In this document: positions 1-10,731 of the stretch, piece by piece
Numbering within the stretch: the stretch's first letter is position 1
How the letters are laid out: each line of letters starts with the position of its first letter
Assembly (NCBI GenBank): GCA_001566295.1
Contig: KQ964250.1
Location: forward strand, 1,240,001-1,304,000
Length of the DNA stretch: 64,000 nucleotides
Source: Microdochium bolleyi
Lineage: Eukaryota > Ascomycota > Sordariomycetes > Xylariales > Microdochiaceae
Direction of reading: 5' to 3'
Notes under the pieces: generated by a model
Told to the model about the DNA's origin: nothing
The model's database searches: none
Seen by the model: the letters and a program-made list of their open reading frames with translations, nothing else
Translations under genes and position numbers: made by a program

Positions 1-377
1 AGAAGACCGCCATAGTAGGATGGCGGCAGGACAATGGCGTAGTTAGCACCAGCATCTGCGGCGTCCTTGCATAGCTGGATGACCTCGCGGGTGGACTGAG
101 CGCCACAGCCAGCAATCAGAGGGAGATGATGGTGGTCGGCATGATCCACGGCAGCACGTGTGGCTTTGATGAGTTGTGAGCGTTCTTCTCTGCTCAGGTG
201 GACTGCTTCGCCATTGGAGCCGTGGATGACGAGGCCGGCAACGCCAGACTCGGCCAGATGGACAGCATGGCGTTGTGTAGTCTCCAGATCCAGCTCGTCA
301 TCGGCCTTGAAAAAGGCAACAGTCGGCACGTACACGCCCTCTGCCAAGGGCTTGACTGATGCTGGCATGGAGAGCAT
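1..377 (-). CDS. DapA/4-hydroxy-2-oxoglutarate aldolase-family protein, 5' part only
   Basis: Reading starts at the ATG at 377-375 on the minus strand and stays open for about 125 codons to the window edge, so the C-terminal two thirds are missing. The protein has the hallmarks of the dihydrodipicolinate synthase class I aldolase superfamily: an opening AEGVYVPTVAFF, a GSNGEAVHL segment matching the G-x-x-G-E substrate-loop motif, the helix LSREERSQLI, the strand LPLIAGCG, and LPPSYYGG near the cut. The catalytic Schiff-base lysine and the downstream Tyr region lie outside the window, so activity cannot be judged. Fungal members include 2-keto-3-deoxy-sugar aldolases, 4-hydroxy-2-oxoglutarate aldolases and uncharacterised relatives; this fragment does not separate them. 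A second in-frame ATG lies three codons downstream. Family assignment is strong, substrate unknown. Confidence 0.85.
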   Translation of the reverse strand, partial: MLSMPASVKPLAEGVYVPTVAFFKADDELDLETTQRHAVHLAESGVAGLVIHGSNGEAVHLSREERSQLIKATRAAVDHADHHHLPLIAGCGAQSTREVIQLCKDAADAGANYAIVLPPSYYGGL

Positions 378-3300
378 CGTGTGAGGTGATGAAGCGCTTC
401 TCAAGTGGAGGTATGAGGAGATTACTGGCTCTCCTTGACAGTACTAGTCCGGATGGAAGATGTCTGTCGACAGAAAAGCAAGGGGGAGTCGAGCGAGTGG
501 TGGTAAGACAGATAAGGTGAAGGGGGCGAGACCAAGTGGTTGAAGCAGAAGTCTATGTTGGCTCGACTGTGGGCTGAGACAGGAGGTCTTTGGCACGATA
601 GGTCAGCACAGAGCGTGAAAGTGACTGGCTGAGGGAGCATCCGTGAGGCAGTGCTGGCGTCCGGGTCCTTCTTATATCTCGCCGTCGGGCCATGGCTGAT
701 GGCGGGCCAGTTTGCTCGGATCGATGGTATGCGGCGCTAGCAGGAAATGGTGACTGGGCCCGTGACAGGGGCGGCACCCTAAATCGACAACTAATCACAC
801 GACCGGCGAAACCCAGCTCTCCACGCATGCAGGCCGGCAGACGCTCGAGAGCCGCAGTCTGACGTAAAATATTGGCCTCGGGGCATTTTCCATGCCCGAC
901 CCAGAGGTGCCGCGAGCGGTGCTGTGCGGTTACACAACCAACCTTGGAAATATGAGTGTTGGCACCTTTGGGCGGAGGTATGGAGGCAGATGCTGGGGCT
1001 GGTCGGATGGGGCAGGTGAGCTGAGCGAGACCGCAGCGCGGTGCGGGCAGGGTGGAGATGCCCCATGTTTGCGGATCCGGCAGCGTGGGCTGGGAGCGTG
1101 GGGGTTGCTCGCCGACGGGTCCCTCATCGTGTCATGTGGTCTTGTTCGTGTCGGAACTACGGAGTACCTAGCTCGAGCCTGGCTGTCGCCGGAGTTGGCT
1201 TCTCCTTGAGCCCATTGGACTCCCAGCCGAGACCGGGTCGCAATGCACACTGCAGCCACCTTGGAGGCGGCTGATGGCTGTGCCGGCCGAGTGGCCATCC
1301 TCGCGGCAAAGGCCAAGACCGGAGGGTGTCGACAGAGTCGGGAGGGAGTCGACAGTCCGGAGGGTGTCACCGGGGCCGGACCCGGGGGAAGCGGCGAGAC
1401 TGCGCTTGCTTGGGGTGCAGCCAGGTGTGGAGTGAGGGCCCCTCCTCGCTGCTGTGGCACGTTGCGACTCGTGCTGTGCTGTGGTGTCGGGAAAGGCGGA
1501 TCATGTTTTCCACCATGGACATGGCAGGCGATTGCTAGGAGACCTCCAAGCGAGAGGCGGAAAAGCTCCGAGGCCGGTGGCGAGGAGGTCTGGGGCGCCG
1601 GGAAGCGGGACAGGAGCAGAGACGAGGGCATCGTGACATGGACTAAGAGAGAGGAGCGATGCACGACCTGGGGACGGGACTGTCCGGGTGTTCGAGGGGT
1701 GGCTCGGTCAAGGAAGGCACGCGCACGGCAAACGCAACTGCAACTGCCCCCGACACGGTCCACCAGCGCACTTGTTAGTCTGGCGGACCAGGATCGTCTC
1801 GTCCTCTACCTTCAGGTACATACACATACTCCGTCCTCCCACCGCACATGCTCTCTTTCTCTCAGTCAGTCTCCGCGATCCGTCGAGGCCTCTCGGCAAT
1901 GCCGCCTGCGGCCTGCCACCACGCCGTGCTGCCTCCAAGCATTTCCTTGGCCCGCCTCGCCAACAGCAGCAGCACAGCCCTGCCTGCCCCAGCCCTGCCC
2001 GGACGATGCTGATGAGGCGGACGAGCTAGCAGCCAGATTGAGAAGGGCATTCCGACATCCCTGGACAGCGCTACTGCGAACCGTGAGCCCGGATCCACCA
2101 CCCCAGCTTGTCGAGGCTCGTCTTGCTGATGTCCCGGCTCTCGAAACCCCCACGCCCGCGGATCGCCACAGCAGCCGCCTGCACATGGCCATCTGCCCTT
2201 CCAATGCCGTGCTCGCCGTGTTCGCCTCTCGACGGCGCTGGTGCGACTCGCGGATGCTTTCGATTACACATTATGACTTGCCGGGGCTCCGACTCGGCTG
2301 CAGCCTCGGGGGCTGCCCATTGTCCAGGCGTCTTCCGCGGTGAGGGGCAGGCCCGGTCGCAACCTGCCGAGCCAGCCAACAAGCCAGGCCACGAGGAACG
2401 TCGTGGTGAGACATCTCCATGCAAGTCATCCTGGCCTGGTGCATAAGGTGTGCTCGACCAGCATGCCCAATCAGGCGGCCGTCCTCTGAGAAGGGCTGCT
2501 CAACACCCTTTCGACAGTACGCAAGGCACAAGCTCGTGCATGCCAACGTTCAGCTCGTGCCGACATATGCAGCCATTCCTCGAAAGCCGACGGCAGGACC
2601 TTCCTCCGAATTCTTAGATTGCATTCGTGCAGCTGGCCCTCGGCCAGATGCTCAAAATCGCCGAGTAAGACAAGCAGAGCAAGGTGTGGGGGTTTGTGTG
2701 CCTGCCCATCGCCACAGGGAGTCGCCCTGTTCGCCGCATCATCCCTGCACGACTCTCGAAGGTGCAGAACCGTGTCCGCGCAGCGCCCCGGCATTAGTCC
2801 TGGATATCTACTCGGCAATGGGACGTACTGGTGACGACACAGCACAGCTATCACGAAACCTCGGCTTCTTGCTTCGCAAAATGCCTCTGTGCCCTCGTCG
2901 AATTGGTCACGAGTGCTATGCCAGCGAGAGCAAGTCTTCCCAAAGGTGAAATGAATCAAGTCATAAGATGCTAGTTATTGCATAGAGAATGCCCCGAAGA
3001 CGAATGTGGTAGTGACGTGCAGATTGCAGACTGCAAGTCATGAATACGAGGGGTAGAGCTGCATTGGAGACGCTCAAAGACCGACCAGCATTAGCTAATG
3101 GTCCGACTCGGCTGGGTCGTCATGCATCCAGCCCCGAGCCGTCGCGTGCCACGAGTAACGTAATGGATACGCCCGCGTCAAACTTATATACAAGCAGCTA
3201 TCCGCGGAATACCCAGAACCGGCACACAAGTGGCAACAAGAACCCCTTCCCGGCTGTCGGGCTCAGCCACCGGCACATCGATCGGCGCCTACGCAACTCC

Positions 3301-5077
3301 GGCTACAAGTGCCACGCTGTCGCGTGCCTATTCAACTTGACAATCACTTCGGACGTACCAGACTACTTTCGACTCTGCGCTAGTGGAACGAGCTCTACCA
3401 TGGCTTTGACGTAACCAAAACCACGGCATGGAATCGCCCCGAGTTTCTCAAATGATGCTGCGCGTATCACGAATAGCTCCATTCGAAGTGGAATTGGCGT
3501 CTCACGGCTTCGACTTCAGGTCTCTGTCAACGACCCTCTTGACAGCAATAACCCGACATCTCCGTGGTCCGAGACATATGTCGCATATGCAAGGAGGCTT
3601 TCAGCTCACTCCTACATGCATCCATGTCTGGCACAAAGCGGTATATTGCAAGCCTTCTTCTCTCTGGCCACGAGGCGCAGTCGTATTGATGAGCTTGACA
3701 CCCACCATTCTCACATAACGCGCAGGTTTACCATGGAAACAAAAGCCTGGCTGGGATCACGAAGCTGAATCCCTAGCCTCGAGCTAGCCGACAATCTCCG
3801 TGGCTCATTGTGATGGCTAGGACATATATCATCCCGCGAACCCGTCTGCGCACTATAAGCGAGCCAGCCGGAACTGATTCATGCTTCAGCTGTGCAGGAT
3901 ATATGCACCACAAAACAGGGTTATGATGTGCCAAGGTTGCCCTCGGCCTGCCACAAACGTGGTTGGGTGTGCCATGTCGTTGCCAAAGCCCATTCTCGGA
4001 ACTACGGTGACATCAAGGCGCGTCGCGGACCAACCAGGATGTTGTTGGCGGCATGCTTTGGCGGACAAAAGCCCGTTCATGGCCTTTGTTGGATTTGTAT
4101 CACACGTTAACACTATGGGCGAGGCACGTTAGCTTTCTCGGGGAGCGCCGCCTGGTGCGCCAAATTCCTAGTGATTCTCTCAATGATTATTGACGACACT
4201 GGTGATCGTGGTGCTCATGCCAGAAGGTGCTCGGTTTTTGTCGAATGAGGTAGATATGTTTATTTACCACCGCCCCGTCCTCGCAGCAAAATTGACCAGC
4301 CAGCACTGGAAACCTGCATTGAGGACGTGAAGGAGTTAGCTGTTATTTTTGATCTCGATGTGCCATTAATACTAGAACAGTCCATAGATACTCAACAGAG
4401 CGTCATGGCAAAACTCTGTGAGAGCCTGGTGATGCGATGCAAGTGACGTCGCAAGGATTCATACACAAGTCCTCCAGAGCACCGAACCGCCTGCATGAGC
4501 CCTGAGACCAAGCTCTTTCCATACCGACCTTGCAAGAGATCTGAGTTCGACGTGAACCACGGGTTCAACCATTGGCAACGAAGGTCGGCTACCATCATCT
4601 TGCCATCCTTGAGTGCGGACGTCATCGCGACGTCTTGGCCAATCTCGCTTCCAGCAAAGGAGCCTCTCCTATAAAAGTCACTTGAAGGGCAGACTTGTTC
4701 ACTGAGACCTGCTGTACTTGGCTTTGAACACTGACTGGCTTCACTGGGGCGCCTTCCTTATCAAGACTACCGTCGAGCTCGTACGCTCGCCACCCTCAGA
4801 AGAACTCACCTTGCAACTCCTCGACTATCACAGACGACAAGTCGTTACCAGAGCAGACCAGGAAACCCTTTGTTCCAAGAACAAACTTTTCGAAAGTTAC
4901 CACCGCATAGCACGGAGCAACCTTCGTTTATCTCTCCACCCCGAAGCGAGGGCTTCAAAACTCCTTCGCCTTACCATCTTGGTCTTTCCACCAAGACAGA
5001 TTCCACTTTCGCCCTGCACTCGCCTAGGTTCTCGAACTCGATCATTCGCTCCAGCAAGCATCACCTTTGGGACAGGC
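378..5077. other. Intergenic region, about 4.7 kb, no convincing gene
   Basis: GC-rich stretch upstream of the aldolase (minus) and the RRM-like gene (plus). Between 930 and 2343 long open frames exist on both strands at once, but their products are Arg/Pro/Ala/Cys-rich with no recognisable domain, as expected from GC-rich noncoding DNA. Near 1320-1370 a 15-nt element of the form GGAGGGTGTCGACAG recurs two to three times imperfectly. The last part, 4660-5077, is the promoter and leader of the next gene. Confidence 0.6.
4669..4676 (+). promoter_or_regulatory. TATA box of the RRM-like gene
   Basis: The sequence CCTATAAAAG is a strong TATA element. I find no ATG between about 4700 and the ATG at 5078, so scanning from a start site about 30 nt downstream would first meet 5078. 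This supports both the promoter and the chosen start codon. Confidence 0.6.
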
Positions 5078-7690
5078 ATGGCAGACTCACCTGCTCCCGC
5101 TTCCATCAACGAGGAGCCGACTTGCAAGACAGTTTTGCCTCGCACGATTGCCGTCCCCACGACATTCAGGCTCAAAATCGCACTGAGCAAAGCCGCACCA
5201 CCCACTGACATGGCAATAATTACTGGCAGCGCCCACAGGAGATTCGCCGCTCTTCAAGCCCGCACCTCCCATGATAGACAGCAGTACAGGGCTCTTGCCC
5301 AGCAGCTTCACGGCCTGCTCAGTCAAGATGGCAACATCAAGGCCAGCAAGGACAATGACAACGAGAACAACTACCGCGATTTGAACAATGACATGGTGCA
5401 CCCGAGCAGCACGACCGATTCCGGCAGGAAGAACATCCCGAGCCTCGCCACTCTCACCACCGCAGCGCTGCGGCTATCCGAGCGGTCGCAGGAGGTCAAT
5501 CGCCTCGTGCTGCAGTGCTGCGAGACGCGGATGCGGATCACGCGAGGCCGGAGACGCATCGACGCCATATCGCGGACTGCGTCTCGCCGCCAAGGTGATG
5601 GAATTGGCAGTTGCGAGTTTGTCTGCGAGCTTACGGGTCTTTCCGGAGGAGGCCAGCTCAGCGAGAAGTATCGCCAGACTACACCTGCAGGAGGGGAGGA
5701 AACGTGTCATCGTGAGCTGCCGAGTGTAAGTGGATTATCTCAGGAGTCCACGGATGAGGTGAAGGAGTCCATCGATGCCACTGCCGCCGCCTTCCAGACG
5801 GAGGCGAGCGCGGTCGGAACTTCAGTCCAAGCAGAGATCTCGGTCACGACAAGCAAGCAGCATCTTCAACCGGCCGTGCCGGATGGCGAAACCAGTGATG
5901 CGGAGCTGAACTCGCAGCCATTAGCAGACCGCCCTGCCACGGCGCATACCACGGATCTGGTCAAGCAGCAAGTCGGCGACGATACTCATCTCAGGCTTGA
6001 GCAAAATGATCAGCCACAGCCGTACTACTCCCCTTCTAAACCGACGACGAGCTTCACAGATATGCTCGACATCAACGACCCGCGATACATTGCCCACCCC
6101 ACGGATCTTGCGTCCAGGAAGAAGCTTTGTCGGAGTGTCGTCATGACAGATATCCCCGACTCCATCGACACTCTCTCGGCAGTCCTGGTCCGCGTGCGCG
6201 GCGGCATGGTCGTCCGGGCCAGTCTCGTGGACACGTCGCACTGGCCGGCCCCCCTGGGTCGCAGCACCTCTGCCTCACCGCCGCCGTGTCGCCGCGTCAT
6301 GGCGTACATCGAGTTCGCAGACCCGCGCGAGGCGCACGCATATCTCGAGTACGTCAACGACTCTGAGAATGTCGACACCCGGGATTTGCTGTTTCGCGGT
6401 GCAACAGCTCATGCGGATGAGGACCACGAGGCCTGTCGACCGCAGGTCCAGATCCGGCTCGCAGACACCCCGTCGTACCCCCTCCCAGCATGGCTGGAGC
6501 GTGTCATCCAGAGCGAGGGCGCATCGCGGCACGTGGTTGTCCGGTACCAGCACCACGACGACCAGCACGGTAGTCACCAGGAGGCGGAACAGGGTCGCCT
6601 CGCCACTGAGATCGCGGCCGGAGAAGTCGTAGAGAAGTGCATGGAACTGATCGCCCGGCGGTTCCTGTCCTCGTGGCCATACCGAGAACCCACAGCATCC
6701 GCTGCCGGCGAGGCAGGGAGACTTCGAAAAGAGAGGTATACATTGCTGGAGAGTGCCTGGATTGAGCAGGAGTTCACTCCGCCGCCAACGCCGGTGCAGA
6801 GAGATCTTGTTTCGGCCGAGTCTCAGATGACTGATCTCGACCCGAACCTGGAGAAGAGCGATGTTGTTCCCGGAGCCAACGAGGATGCCACCAAAGCAGA
6901 TCTCAACAGGGATTGCCGCCCAGAGTGCCAGGCCACGTCCACGATCTACCTGCACCTCGCCTTCTGCAAGATCGAGCACGCCATCCGCGCCGCGAGTGCG
7001 CTGCGGTACCACGTCCACGCACCCGCTTCCGGCACCGTGACAGTCGGCTTCGCGCCGGACGAGTGCGCGGGGGACATTGACGAGCTGCAGGACATCGCCG
7101 CCGCTCTTCGCGACCACACGAACCAGAAACCCGACTGTCCCCCTCCTCCCTGCCCCGAGATGGTCATCCCAGAAGCCGCAGGAACGGCAGCCGACCGCCA
7201 CGACAACAGGGATGAGGACGAGCAGAGCCAGCGCGACCAGCTCCAGCAGATGATCACAGACAACAGACTCTCCATCCTACACCCCTGGCGCGCGGGGTTT
7301 CTCGGGGAACTCCTCGAGGACAACTTCCCCGGCTACACGTCCCCGTTGCGGCAGGGGCGACGCCAGCTCGCTGACACGCGGGCGCACCTCGACGACGTTA
7401 CTTCTCAGGGAGAGCATGCCGCCTGCACCGGGGACCTCCTCGGTCTCGAAACTGCCGCCGCCGCCGAGGGCTCAGCGAGCAGCACTGCGGCGAGCAGTCC
7501 GAGCATCTGGTCCACATTCGCGACCGCAGCGGCGTCGCCGCTGGAGACGGACACCGAGACAGAGTACTCGGTGACTTCATCTACACCCACATCACCGCTA
7601 GGATTGATGGAGAAGACGGGGCAGGGCGTGGTGGCGATGGCGGTGATGAAGAAAAAGGAAGAGGCAGAGGAAGACTTGTTGCTCTTGTGA
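5078..7690 (+). CDS. Hypothetical 870-aa protein with degenerate RRM-like segments
   Basis: Single-exon gene. The frame is open further upstream, but only through a TTG at 4718; 5078 is the first ATG after the TATA box and sits in a good context. I do not recognise the full protein. Residues about 350-445 resemble an RNA-recognition motif: strand CRSVVMTDIP, helix TLSAVLVRV, strand VVRASLVD, then RRVMAYIEFADPREAHAYLEYV, which has the shape of an RNP1 strand plus second helix, although the aromatic RNP residues are weak. Two later stretches (near SRHVVVRY and near STIYLHLAFCKIEHAIRAASAL) look like further diverged copies. The N-terminal 300 residues and the C-terminus are low in order and rich in Ser, Thr, Glu and Asp. 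RNA binding is inferred from pattern only. It converges on the chromodomain gene with 460 bp between. Confidence 0.75.
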   Translation: MADSPAPASINEEPTCKTVLPRTIAVPTTFRLKIALSKAAPPTDMAIITGSAHRRFAALQARTSHDRQQYRALAQQLHGLLSQDGNIKASKDNDNENNYRDLNNDMVHPSSTTDSGRKNIPSLATLTTAALRLSERSQEVNRLVLQCCETRMRITRGRRRIDAISRTASRRQGDGIGSCEFVCELTGLSGGGQLSEKYRQTTPAGGEETCHRELPSVSGLSQESTDEVKESIDATAAAFQTEASAVGTSVQAEISVTTSKQHLQPAVPDGETSDAELNSQPLADRPATAHTTDLVKQQVGDDTHLRLEQNDQPQPYYSPSKPTTSFTDMLDINDPRYIAHPTDLASRKKLCRSVVMTDIPDSIDTLSAVLVRVRGGMVVRASLVDTSHWPAPLGRSTSASPPPCRRVMAYIEFADPREAHAYLEYVNDSENVDTRDLLFRGATAHADEDHEACRPQVQIRLADTPSYPLPAWLERVIQSEGASRHVVVRYQHHDDQHGSHQEAEQGRLATEIAAGEVVEKCMELIARRFLSSWPYREPTASAAGEAGRLRKERYTLLESAWIEQEFTPPPTPVQRDLVSAESQMTDLDPNLEKSDVVPGANEDATKADLNRDCRPECQATSTIYLHLAFCKIEHAIRAASALRYHVHAPASGTVTVGFAPDECAGDIDELQDIAAALRDHTNQKPDCPPPPCPEMVIPEAAGTAADRHDNRDEDEQSQRDQLQQMITDNRLSILHPWRAGFLGELLEDNFPGYTSPLRQGRRQLADTRAHLDDVTSQGEHAACTGDLLGLETAAAAEGSASSTAASSPSIWSTFATAAASPLETDTETEYSVTSSTPTSPLGLMEKTGQGVVAMAVMKKKEEAEEDLLLL

Positions 7691-8152
7691 TCGGGTTTGG
7701 TTCAGTTGATGGCCCTGGCAAGGCCAAGGAAAGCGAGTGCGTGGTTGCATGCACGATCGAGCTGTGCTCGAAGCATCTTGCTTAAAATCCAGGTGCGCCA
7801 ATATCGCACAAAAAACCGCACATTGCAGAGGTCGTGCTGCAGTCCGCGGCAAAGCACGACCATCTTCGTAACTAGCTCACAAGTAAATCGAAAGAACGCG
7901 TAAACAAAATCGCAAGCCGTAAAATGGCCTATGGGTATCTCTGGTTTTTCGCTACCGAATCCGACGCCGCGCTGGTAATCAAACCTCTCCCTCTCCTTGG
8001 TAGTCTTCGTCATCAAGTGTTCTGGTTCACCGTATGGCTTCTGATCTGCCGGAGGGCTATTCGCTCCCTAATGTATAGATCAAGGTTTCAGCAGAGCCCC
8101 TTCAATAGAAAGCCAGCATTGTGCAAGCAACACATCAGGACAATTCATCCCC
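7691..8152. other. Shared 3' region of two convergent genes
   Basis: 462 bp between the stop codons of the RRM-like gene and the chromodomain gene. It presumably holds both 3' UTRs and poly(A) sites. No ORF or RNA gene seen. Confidence 0.5.
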
Positions 8153-10006
8153 TCACGCCACTTCCGATATACTAGCATTGCTTCCCTCACTGGACCGCCG
8201 CACATCCTGTCGGCGGAACGACGTCTCGAGCTCTCGCATGAGGGCGTCGTTGAACTCCTTGCTGCGATATGGCGTCTCTGTGTATCGCGATTTTACCTCG
8301 GTGACTTGCAGTATGTCATCATCGTCTTCGGTGCCCGCTCTGTTGTCGCCATGAATAGTGGCTCGGTGACCCATATCGTGATCGACGTTGATACCGGCAG
8401 GGACGCTGTCCCACATTGATGCGCCAGGCGGGGCCAGCGAACGATGGGCGTGCTCATCCTCGACATCGCCCATCACGGCCTCTGCAACGCTCGAAAATTT
8501 CCGCTTGAGCTGAGGTACGACTGGCAAGACGGGGATATCTGTCTCGCCTGCGCTTGCCCTTTTTGCAAGATACTTTCTGACCAGGGGCTTGTCGATGTTC
8601 TCCTCAGGCTCCCATGTCGGGTTCTGATCTGGTGGCCAATTACCTTTCCAGCGCACTTTGAACATCCGGACTCGCCTGCCATCGACCAGCTCTGACCGCA
8701 CTCCTTCAAGGCACTTAACCTCCCACACCTCCTCTGCCTCTTCTTTCTCGGCGGCAATAGCCTTCTTCTTGTCCTTCTTCTTTTTGGTCTGTGGAGTCTT
8801 CGATGCAGCTTTGATCGGCGGAGTTGCCCAATCTGAGGTCGTTGTAGGTGCACGCGGGGTGCTCTGAGCTTGCGACGTGCTAACCGCCGCTTGCCATGTG
8901 CCTGGGCTCCTCGCTGCTGGCGTAAAGCCAAAATGCTGCAATGTCGATCTATGATGCACTGCAGAAGTACTAGTGTTCACCGGGAGTGGCACAACAGGCA
9001 CAGAAGCGGCCGGTGCGCGTGAGTCGGCACTGAGGAATGCTCTTTGCGGCAACCACTGGTTTGCGTTTGAAGACTCGACCAGCGGTATGGCCGGCGTGCT
9101 ACTTCCAGTGTCACTCTCACTTGCCCCAAGCTCATCGCGACTTGTCGTACTCGTTTGTCGCAGCTGTCTCAGGATAGCGACGTCGTCGTTGAGCTCCATG
9201 TCTTCGGCATCTCCAATCTCGGCCTCGGCCTCTAGGTCATCCAGGAGAGCGTCGTCTTCGGAATTAGCAATGATCGCGCTCGCTGAGATGTGCTTCTTTT
9301 TCGGTGTAGATAGTGAGGGTGCTGTCAACGATGGTCCGTTCGCATCATAGCCAGAAGTCGTGAGAGCGCCGCTCAGGGCTGCCGCTTCTGACTGGTCGAA
9401 GCTCGTCTCTTCGGCCTGCTTTTTGGCGATCAGATCTGCCTTGCTAGGGCGCTGTCTTCTCCTCTTCCGACCACCTCGCCATTCTTTAGCCTTTCCCTTG
9501 GGTGCTGGTGGACCTGGCTTCTTTCTCAGGGCCGCATTCTCTGCTGCTTCTGCCTGCGCTACAGCCTCGATGGCGGCTGCCACTTCTTCCGCTTCTTCGC
9601 GAGCTTCACGCTCGAGGTACAGCTTATACTCAAAGTCTTCGAGCTCTCGTGGCGACACGTACTCGTGAATCTGCTGGGCCTGGATCGCGACCCGGGCAGC
9701 TGGCAGATCTGACCATCCTACGACATAGTAGAGCTGCAGGCTGATCTCGTCGTTCTTTGGGGGGCCGCGCATGACGCGCTTGTCGAGTATGCGTGCTGTC
9801 GAGTCGTTTTTGACTATCATGCTCAGAGGAGCTAGTGGTGGTGGGCCATCGCCTTGTTCGTATCGCTTCGGCAGTGACGGCAGCGGGATCTCAAGCGGAC
9901 GTAATCTTGACGGTGCGTGGTTCTCTCGGGGCTTTGGGACCGTCCATGTTGGAGCCGACCTGGAGGCGAAGTAGTTCATGTTGTCGTTGTGTCGGAGCTC
10001 GCTCAT
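8153..10006 (-). CDS. Chromodomain-containing protein, 617 aa
   Basis: Uninterrupted frame from the ATG at 10006 to TGA at 8155-8153; a GTG six codons upstream is not a fungal start. A chromodomain lies at about residues 427-485: VWEVKCLEGVRSELVDG, then RMFKVRWKGNWPPDQNPTWEPEENI. The KVRWKG and TWEPEENI motifs are diagnostic, and W428, W453 and W466 are candidates for the methyl-lysine aromatic cage. Residues about 85-135 form a second ordered module (LYYVVGWSDLPAARVAIQA, then EYVSPRELEDFEYKLYLERE) followed by a long charged helix. A basic patch around 180-195 (RGGRKRRRQRPSK) looks like a nuclear localisation signal. The centre is Ser/Thr/Pro-rich and disordered, with acidic clusters near 250-275 and 560. 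The expected role is recognition of methylated histone in the nucleus; it is too long for HP1 and has no visible chromoshadow domain or catalytic domain. Confidence 0.88.
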   Translation of the reverse strand: MSELRHNDNMNYFASRSAPTWTVPKPRENHAPSRLRPLEIPLPSLPKRYEQGDGPPPLAPLSMIVKNDSTARILDKRVMRGPPKNDEISLQLYYVVGWSDLPAARVAIQAQQIHEYVSPRELEDFEYKLYLEREAREEAEEVAAAIEAVAQAEAAENAALRKKPGPPAPKGKAKEWRGGRKRRRQRPSKADLIAKKQAEETSFDQSEAAALSGALTTSGYDANGPSLTAPSLSTPKKKHISASAIIANSEDDALLDDLEAEAEIGDAEDMELNDDVAILRQLRQTSTTSRDELGASESDTGSSTPAIPLVESSNANQWLPQRAFLSADSRAPAASVPVVPLPVNTSTSAVHHRSTLQHFGFTPAARSPGTWQAAVSTSQAQSTPRAPTTTSDWATPPIKAASKTPQTKKKKDKKKAIAAEKEEAEEVWEVKCLEGVRSELVDGRRVRMFKVRWKGNWPPDQNPTWEPEENIDKPLVRKYLAKRASAGETDIPVLPVVPQLKRKFSSVAEAVMGDVEDEHAHRSLAPPGASMWDSVPAGINVDHDMGHRATIHGDNRAGTEDDDDILQVTEVKSRYTETPYRSKEFNDALMRELETSFRRQDVRRSSEGSNASISEVA

Positions 10007-10731
10007 GCACCACGAGGAGCTCACCCACGACTAATGCGAGGCGCATCTAAGTCGAGACATGCCATTGGTTTTGTGCAAGATCGGAGCTGATGTGATGTCC
10101 AGCAAGGTTTGGAACCTCGAAGACGATTTGTTGCAGGCGTTTTGGCGCATGTGAGGCTGTCGCAACGCGGAAAGTGCTCAACGCGGTGGTTTGAACAAAA
10201 TCCACAGCTGGCAGTCGCGTCTGTACTTGCAGCGCGGGCGCGGGGCACGAAGAGAACCAGGGGTCCGTCCCACCTTTCTTCAGGCAGCCAAACAGCAGAC
10301 AGCCAGGCACGACTCTAGAGCCGGCCTAACTCTATCTCGGACAACCCTGGAACCTCCAGCGCTCATCGAAAGTGTCAAAGTACGCTGGGGTGCATATTGA
10401 GATTCCGCCTCGACACCCCGATCTCGCCCAGTTGGGAATACCCGAGGATCTTAGTACAGACCCATCAGATATGCATGCACCAACTCCACTTGTGAGACTC
10501 ATTGAGCGCGACCTAGGCACCAGACGATGAGGCTAGTATAGGTCACTGACGCTGACTGAGGTGGTCATGACGACATTGGCGTTTTATGGTCGTAATCGAC
10601 CACGATGAGACGGCACTCAGATATGCCATTGCCGGTAGTTGATGTCTGGAGAGGACTGCGGCATTCTTCACGGCTTCCGACCGCAATCAATTTTCAATCA
10701 CAAGGTTGAAATACAAGCACCTGACGCAATC
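10007..10731. other. Divergent promoter region between chromodomain and HHE-like genes
   Basis: 725 bp between divergent start codons. No ORF with protein-like composition and no RNA gene seen. An in-frame ATG at 10642 lies upstream of the chosen start of the HHE-like gene. Confidence 0.5.

Noticed and set aside
930..2343. Long open frames on both strands (277 codons minus, 366 codons plus)
   Set aside because: They overlap on opposite strands, consist mostly of Arg, Pro, Ala, Ser and Cys, and contain no recognisable motif; GC-rich DNA has few stop codons by chance.
6275..7201. 308-codon minus-strand frame inside the RRM-like gene
   Set aside because: Antisense shadow of a long GC-rich exon; no start context, promoter or domain.
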